A stretch of DNA of 64,000 nt, from positions 229,008,643-229,072,642 of the forward strand of contig NC_057795.1 in assembly GCF_018294505.1 (NCBI RefSeq). Direction: 5' to 3'. The translations under genes were made by a program, and so were the position numbers. Under the pieces are notes generated by a model. The model was not told the origin of the DNA. It did no database searches and saw only the letters and a program-made list of their open reading frames with translations. Of this stretch, positions 57,828 to 64,000 are shown piece after piece. Numbering within the stretch: position 1 is the first letter of the stretch; each line of letters opens with the position of its first letter. The stretch is from Triticum aestivum. Taxonomy: Eukaryota; Streptophyta; Magnoliopsida; Poales; Poaceae.

Positions 57828-59662
57828 ACCTACCTTTTGTGTTAGATGAACCAGCACCTGAGGATTCTATCAAATTCAAGGCAACTGAAGATGTCATTCC
57901 TACTGAAGAGTTTGCTGAAGAATTCATTCCAGTACGCAAAGAACATCGAGCTGACGCACCTGAAGATAATGGTGCTGAGGAAAATGATCAAATACCTCGA
58001 CGTCAACCAGCTCATCCTCGCGTTGCAAAAGAAGTACAAGTTGACAAGATCATCGATGACATTGCTCAAAAGCTTCACATTTATCTGACTTTTGTGGGCA
58101 CTATGCTTTTGTCTCTATCACAGAGCCCACTAAGGTAGATGAAGCATTTTTGGAGCCGGAGTGGATTCAGGCTATGCAAGAAGAATTACATCAATTCGAG
58201 CTCAACAATGTCTGGGAACTGGTCAAACGTCCAGATCCTCACAAGCATAATATCATTGGCACAAAGTGGATCTACCACAACAAGCAAGATGAAAATGGCC
58301 TTGTGGTAAGGAATAAGGCACGACTGGTAGCTCAAGGCTACACACAGGTTGAAGGAATTGATTTCGATGAAACTTTTGCACCTGTTGCTAGACTTGAGGC
58401 TATTCGCATATTACTTGCTTATGCTAATCATCATGATATCATCTTATATCAAATGGATGTGAAAAGTGCATTCTTCAATGGTAAGCTTGAGGAAGAAGTA
58501 TATGTTGCTCAACCCCCAGGTTTTGAAGATGCAAAGAATCCTGACAAAGTCCTCAAACTTAATAAGGCCCTCTATGGCCTCAACCAAGCCCCTCGGGCGT
58601 GGTATGATACATTGAAGGAATTCTTCGTGAAGAATGGCTTCACACCCAGTTCACTCGACCCTACTCTCTTTACTAAATCTTATGATGGTGAACTGTTGTG
58701 TGCCAAATATATGTTGATGATATTATCTTTGGCTGTACTGACCAACGTTATAGTGATGAATTTGCCTATATGATGAGTGAAGAATATCAAATGTCTATGA
58801 TGGGAGAGTTGAAATTTTTCTTAGGTCTTCAAATTCGTCAACAGCGCAATGGCATATTCATATCTCAGGAGAAATACCTCAAAGATGTACTGAGGAAATT
58901 CGGCATGCAAGATTGCAAAGGCGTCAAAATTCCTATGCCCACAAAAGGCCATCTATGCACTGATGAAAATGGTATTGACTTCGATCACAAGGTATACCGC
59001 TCCATGATTGGTTCTTTATTGTACTTATGTGCATCTAGGCCAGATATAATGCTTAGTGTTTGCATGTGTGCCCGATTTCAAGCTGCACCGAAGGAATCAC
59101 ACCATAAGGCTGTGAAGCATATTCTTCGATATCTAGCTCACACACCAACACTAGGATTATGGTACCCCAAGGGCTCTGTTTTGATCTCATTGGATATTCT
59201 GACTCTGACTATGCTGGTGATCGTGTGGACCGCAAGTCAACTTCTGGCACTTGTCATTTCCTCGGACGATCTTTGGTCTGTTGGTCCTCGAAGAAACAGA
59301 ACTGTGTATCACTGTCTACTGCGGAAGCTGAATACATTGCTGCTGGCTCTTGCTGTGCTCAACTGCTTTGGATGAAGCAAACGCTCAAGGACTATGGCGT
59401 CAACGTGAAGAATGTGCCTCTCCTCTGCGACAATGAGAGTGCCATCAAGATTGCTCACAACCCAGTTCAGCACTCGAAGACAAAGCACATTCAGATTCGT
59501 CATCATTTTCTTCGTGATCATGTGTTGAAGGGCGACATCTCCATCGAGCACGTGAAGACTGAAGAACAGTTAGCTGATATCTTCACTAAGCCCTTGGATG
59601 AGAAGAGATTTAGCAAGTTGCGGTGTGAACTAAATATCTTAGAATCTTCGAATGTTCTTTGA
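57828..59662 (+). pseudogene. RT-RH: Element F: reverse transcriptase and RNase H, three frameshifts
   Basis: After an acidic linker the frame shifts near 58085. The RT has [67 protein letters not shown] and, in another frame after a shift near 58700, [10 protein letters not shown] with the catalytic Asp pair. A third shift near 59165 leads into the RNase H (GYSDSDYAGD, KSTSGTCHFLG, STAEAEYIAAGSC, TKHIQIRHHFLRD). The stop at 59660 ends pol. All catalytic residues are still readable, so the copy is recently damaged rather than eroded. Confidence 0.88.
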
Positions 59663-60375
59663 AAAGGACACACATCCTAACACTTATGCAAAATTGATGA
59701 CTTAGATGTGCAACACATGAAGAAACGTTTTTCTTCAATCAATGAAGAATAACACTCTAAGTGTGAAGAAATTAATGAAGAATTTGATTCTCAGAACCCT
59801 ACGACAATTGTACGCGGTGTCTGAAATCATCATTCTTATACGGTGGGTCACGCCACCACAAAAAGTTGAAAATCTTCAATTTGAGTTTTTCCTCAGTTTT
59901 GAAATTCTTCAATTTTTCAAATTCTTCAACTTTACAAAATCTTCACTGTTTCCTTCATTTTTCTTCATTGGCTATATATATATATGAGTTTATGTCCTCT
60001 ACAACATTCACTTATAGCTATTTCTTCAAGTTGCTTTTTCTGCTAAGTGAATGTGATCGGACCCTTCCCCTCTATGCTATACTCAACCCAATCTATTCAC
60101 AAATTCTTCATGTGCGTTCTATTTGAAACTCGTTCAAAGTCTTCACTGTGTCCTTGGCAGCTGAAGAAATTGCGAACGAAACTTTAAAACAAATCTTATC
60201 CAAATTTTCGGTTTTGCCGCTCAAACTGTTCCGCATCACACGATGTATTATTCTATTCACCCACGATCGTACACGATCTCCACTACACAGTAAGTGGGTG
60301 ACACATGTCGCGTGAAGGAGAAAGGGCAGGGGCACGTTCGTCCTAAATCTTCGGGCGAACAGTTTTTCGCCGTGT
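59663..60375 (+). other. Spacer between pol and the extra ORF of element F
   Basis: AT-rich, with many TTCTTCA/TGAAGAA words and a TATATATATATA run near 59970. No coding motif. The last 100 bases, with CACGATCGTACACGATC and CACGTTCG-type words, are likely upstream promoter. Confidence 0.5.
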
Positions 60376-60384
60376 CTATAAATA
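60376..60384 (+). promoter_or_regulatory. Internal TATA promoter of element F
   Basis: GTCTATAAATACCCCTC followed about 30 bases downstream by pyrimidine-rich sequence and the typical plant leader word CTCAAACCCTAGC. It lies behind pol and well before the 3' LTR, so it would give a separate mRNA for the extra ORF. Confidence 0.7.
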
Positions 60385-60409
60385 CCCCTCTCCCCTTCCT
60401 CACTTCATT

Positions 60410-61102
60410 TACTCCGCTCGACCATCTCTCTCCTGCTCGAGCTCCTCAAACCCTAGCGCCACCGCTACTCCATCGTCGCCGGTGAGGAAGAGCTTCGCTG
60501 CCTCGACCTCGTCGCCATCGTACTCACGCCGACCGCGGAAATCTTCACTCCGTCGCCGCCGTAGTTGTCTTCCTCCGCCGAGTTAGGGCAAGGAAGATCT
60601 AACCTGATGAACTTCCCGTCTGTTCTTCTCAGTTCGTCGTGTTCTTCATTTCGGGTAATTAAAAGTTACTTTTATTACTCGCTTTGATTATCAAGCTTTC
60701 CTGAAAATTTTCAAAGGTGTTTATTCTTCAAATCTTCACACATACGAACACCACACACTTCATATGATCCTGAACTGTTTCTCTAAGCAACCATTTTCTT
60801 CAAGATTCCCTAATTGTGTGGATATTCGATCTGTACAACTCTGGAACCTAAGACAAGAACGCTTAGTGAAATTCCTCAAGGTTCATCTGGTCAAATTCCT
60901 CAAAACTTGTTCTTTTCAAAAACCTTCTCAGAACGCATATGACCTCTCCAAATTCCTCGCACATGTACTCTGTTCACAGATACTCATGTCTGCTGCTGAA
61001 TCACTAGGTTCTCATCAACTTAACTCATTTGCAGCGTTCCTCGAAGAAAAACTGCATACTTCTTCAGAGAACTCATTTGTTCAAATTCCTCAACTGAAGA
61101 AT
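60410..61102 (+). other. Presumed leader of the extra ORF of element F, with a candidate intron
   Basis: The first part (to about 60650) is CT/CG-rich like a plant 5' leader; the rest is AT-rich. A GT at 60655 (CGGGTAATT) and an AG at 61034 (TCATTTGCAG) would define a leader intron of about 380 bases that ends 68 bases before the ATG at 61103. The ATG at 60764 would lie inside this intron. Confidence 0.45.
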
Positions 61103-64000
61103 ATGGCAGACGGTAAGAAGCCGCGGAAAGGAGGAAATAAACCTGAGGTTATGACTGCGTTTGAAATCCCTGAGGAAATTTATGCTGACTATTGCACACC
61201 TGATGAAGCAAAATATGGCAAAGAAAACAAAAATCAGCGCAAGGTGCGCATTCAGAAGATTGAACGGAGATGGGCAAGGGAATGGAGGGAATACAGATAT
61301 GTGACTCCAAAGTACATGAAGAAATTCGCCCTCAATCCTCCATGCCCAAGAGCTCCATTGGCACCTGGCCAAGTAGCTGACCCCACAAGCATCAAACGTG
61401 GTGAGGACTTTCCTGAAGAATGGGCTAAGCGCCAAGCCAAATTGGCAAGACAAGCCAAGGAGGCAGTGAAGAAATTCAATGAGAATTCTGCCACTGCTAC
61501 TGCTACTGAGGCCTCAGTCAAACCGAGGAAATCCATGCCAAAGAAGCCTGCTCGTAAGCCAAGTGCTTCACCAACAGCGCCCTCACGGCCAAGTTCCTCA
61601 ACAGCGCCCTCACAGCCAAGTTCCTCAGCAGCGCCCTCACGGCAAATTCCTCACACTGCTACTGCTCCTTCAAAGTCCTCAGCTCCTGTGCATCTGACTA
61701 CATGTCAAAGGACTGATGGTTTCTCGATTGCCTCTGGTGTTTTAGCAAGTTCCTCTACTGCACCAAAGTCATCATCTGGCCCGACTCTGCTGAAGACCAA
61801 AGCAACAGCTGGACGAGGTCCTCGGCCAAGTCCAAAGAAGAAACAGGTCGCATTCCATGTGCCTTCTGATGATGAAGCTTCTGATGATGAACTCGCAGAA
61901 ATCATCAGAGACAGACAGGTAAAGGCCGCTAGAGCCAAAGGCACATCTGTGCCACTGCTGTTGGATCTGAGGAAAATCCTCGATTATATTGATCTCTGGC
62001 ACAAGGATCCAAACACCCCCATGCCTGATTTTCATCTGACCACCGGTCAAAGTCACATGCTGACCCATTTCATCACTGAAGAGAAATGGAAGTTTGAAAA
62101 GGCAAGAGAGATTAAGAAAGCTCAATACAGAAAGGAGAAGCTCCTGAAGAAAAACGTTGTCAGAATGACACCTGAGGAACTTCTCCAGGCTCAGTCTGAA
62201 ATTCAAGCCCTCAGCAAGGATTTTGATGCCTACTATGCTGATTGGCAAGGAGCCAAAGTCAGATTCGTTAACCTGACGAAGAAATTCACCAATGTTGCTG
62301 CTCCAACGCAACATGAAATTCCTCAGGCTGAAGTCTCAGCTCAGCCGACTGAAGAACATGCCAGCACCGCTGATGAAGTTCAGGCTGCTGATGAAAATGC
62401 TAGTTCCAGGGCTGATGATCCTATTCCAGCCGCTGAAGAAATTGCCAGGGCATCCACTAGTGGTGCGCCTGAAGAAACTGAAGAAGTCAGGGCAACTGCA
62501 TCAGTTGCGCCTGAAGAAAATCAACCAGATTCCTCAGCTCCATCTGCACCTACACCAACTCCAATTCTTCCATGTGCATTTGATGTGAAGAAGACCAAGG
62601 CTGCAGAGCGAGCTGCAGTGAAGAAAAGGAAGGCATCAGCTGTGTCAAACTCTTCGGCTGCGAAGAAACTGAAGCCAATGACCAGCTCACTCGAAAATCC
62701 AATTGATGTTGTTCCGATTTCCTCCATGCCAACAAAGGACCTTGTTCCTTTTGGAGAAGACTATGAGATCCCCATCGGATCTGATGAAGAACATCATTCT
62801 GCTGCTTCGTCAGAGCAGATTGATGAAGAAATTGAAGTGGACGCAATCCCTTCAACGCCAGTCATTTCCTCACCTATGCCTCAGTTCACAGCTGAAGAGG
62901 CTGGTGTTGAGGAAATTGAAGATGAAGATGTGGATATAGGGTGCACCACACCTGTGATGAATGATGACTTTTGGGAAAGTCAGCATCCCAATACTCCTCT
63001 CTTCACCCCGCTCCAACAGATTCCTCAGTCCCCTGCACCAACAGTTCAAATGGGCTCTGAAGAAACTCAACCCACTCTCTCTGTGCATGAAGAAATTCCA
63101 GCCACTAGTGCTGATGAACCTGCTGCTGCTGATCCTCAGACTGCACCTATTGAGGAACAAGAAATTCCTCAGCCTGAAGAACCTGAGCTCGCGATTCCTG
63201 AGGTGGTGATGCAACTCACTGACATCCCTCTGCCAAAGCAAAAGAATCCGTTCTCAAGCAAACAGAAGTTAAGGCTGAAGATTTCTTTGCCGAGCATGTA
63301 TTCTTCACTGATTATAATCCATATGATTCTGCTCGCATAAGGAAGAGGCGTTTCTGGACTGCCAGCCAAGCCAATTTCTATTCCTCAGTGCTCTTCAACA
63401 AAGACAAAGTCTTCGATCATGCACATATTCCTCATGTGGACATGGAGTCTCTGCCCGGCTTTGAGCCAGTCCTCAGTGTTCTTCACGACGCAGGACTTCT
63501 AAATTTCTGCATTGATATCTGTGACTGGAATGAAGAACTCATTCTTCAATTCTATGCAACTCTGCACATCACCGGAGACGCTGAAGATGTGAACTCCTGG
63601 GTATTAGACTGGATGTCTGAAAATACTCACTACAAGGCACCTGCAACTGAATTGCTTCGTGCTCTACCACTCAGTCCTCCACTTGATGATGCTCGTTGTA
63701 TCTACAACGAACCAGAACTTTCAAATCACTATATGCAAGTGCTGATGAAGCCATTGAAGCCAAGGCAGGCCCCACGAACCAAATTCCTCGTCAAGGAATT
63801 ACTCTATGTGCCTCGGACTGTCTATCGAATTCTGACGAAGACAATGAGTCCCATCAAAGGCCACGACTCAAATGATGAAGAAGTCGTTGGCATCATGAAG
63901 AATATGCTTTTTAACATCATTCATGGCGTTCCCATAAACTTCCATGATTTCTTCATGAGGACTCTGGCCAATATTGCTATGTCACCATTCGAGCTGAAGC
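61103..64000 (+). pseudogene. Extra ORF of element F behind pol, one frameshift, runs off the window
   Basis: I choose ATG 61103 (MADGKKPRKGGNK) over the in-frame ATG at 60764, because the part before it looks like a leader intron. The N-terminus is basic (QKIERRWAREWREYRYVTPKYM), followed by Pro/Ser/Thr-rich repeats, a Lys-rich helical region (EEKWKFEKAREIKKAQ), an acidic Glu/Ala/Pro-rich stretch, and, after a one-base shift near 63260, a globular part (EHVFFTDYNPYDSARI, SLPGFEPVLSVLHDAGLL, WNEELILQFYATLHI) that stays open to the window end. The position behind pol is where SIRE-type elements carry an env-like gene, but I see no signal peptide or membrane segment. Function unknown; the last part resembles plant proteins annotated only as retroelement-associated. 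Confidence 0.65.
61572..61650 (+). repeat. Three-copy 27-bp repeat in the extra ORF of element F
   Basis: GCGCCCTCACGGCCAAGTTC-type units coding for APSRPSSST / APSQPSSSA / APSRQIPHT. Confidence 0.85.

Overview
The window looks like intergenic DNA of a large grass genome, most likely Triticeae (wheat, barley, rye or Aegilops). I base this on densely nested LTR retrotransposons whose ends I recognise from that tribe, a Stowaway MITE and a long tandem satellite. I see no intact single-copy host gene, no rRNA or tRNA gene and no CRISPR array. Family names are from memory; the structures (LTRs, primer-binding sites, target duplications, protein motifs) are read from the sequence.

Layout. (A) 1-~7200: minus-strand LTR element with tRNA-iMet primer site and a non-coding interior, cut at both ends. 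(B) ~7200-9932 plus 3' LTR 9933-10129/18472-18761: plus-strand Ty3/gypsy element of which only the 3' part remains, carrying an antisense, intron-containing extra ORF with its own TATA box. (D) 10130-18471: complete 8.3-kb minus-strand Athila-like element with gag and protease but no RT or integrase (Sabrina-like), inserted in B's LTR with target duplication CCTCT. (C) 18762-23954: minus-strand Tat-type gypsy element (gag-protease, UAG, RT, 5' LTR), truncated where B inserted. 23955-24330 is a piece of a Sabrina-like LTR in which C sits. 24331-36139 and 49300-52208 are one satellite array of ~499-bp monomers, about 30 copies, carrying a Stowaway MITE (27367-27479) and split by (E) 36140-49299, a full-length 13.2-kb minus-strand Tat-type element with target duplication ATGGG. 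(F) 52316-64000: plus-strand Ty1/copia element of SIRE/Maximus type, with LTR, gag, decayed pol and a long extra ORF behind its own promoter, running off the window.

Relative order of events: the satellite is the oldest layer; the Sabrina-like LTR, then C, then B, then D were stacked on its left side; E and the MITE entered the array independently. All pol genes carry stops or frameshifts, so none of these copies should move by itself.

The most interesting features are: (1) three different element families in one window that carry an additional ORF with a canonical plant TATA promoter, two of them antisense to gag-pol and spliced, with a related domain; (2) an in-frame UAG between protease and RT at the same codon in both C and E; (3) the 499-bp satellite with a recurrent ~65-codon ORF and a 12-bp palindrome; (4) a TATA box in the loop of a perfect 10-bp inverted repeat in B's LTR, cut off from its upstream half by D.
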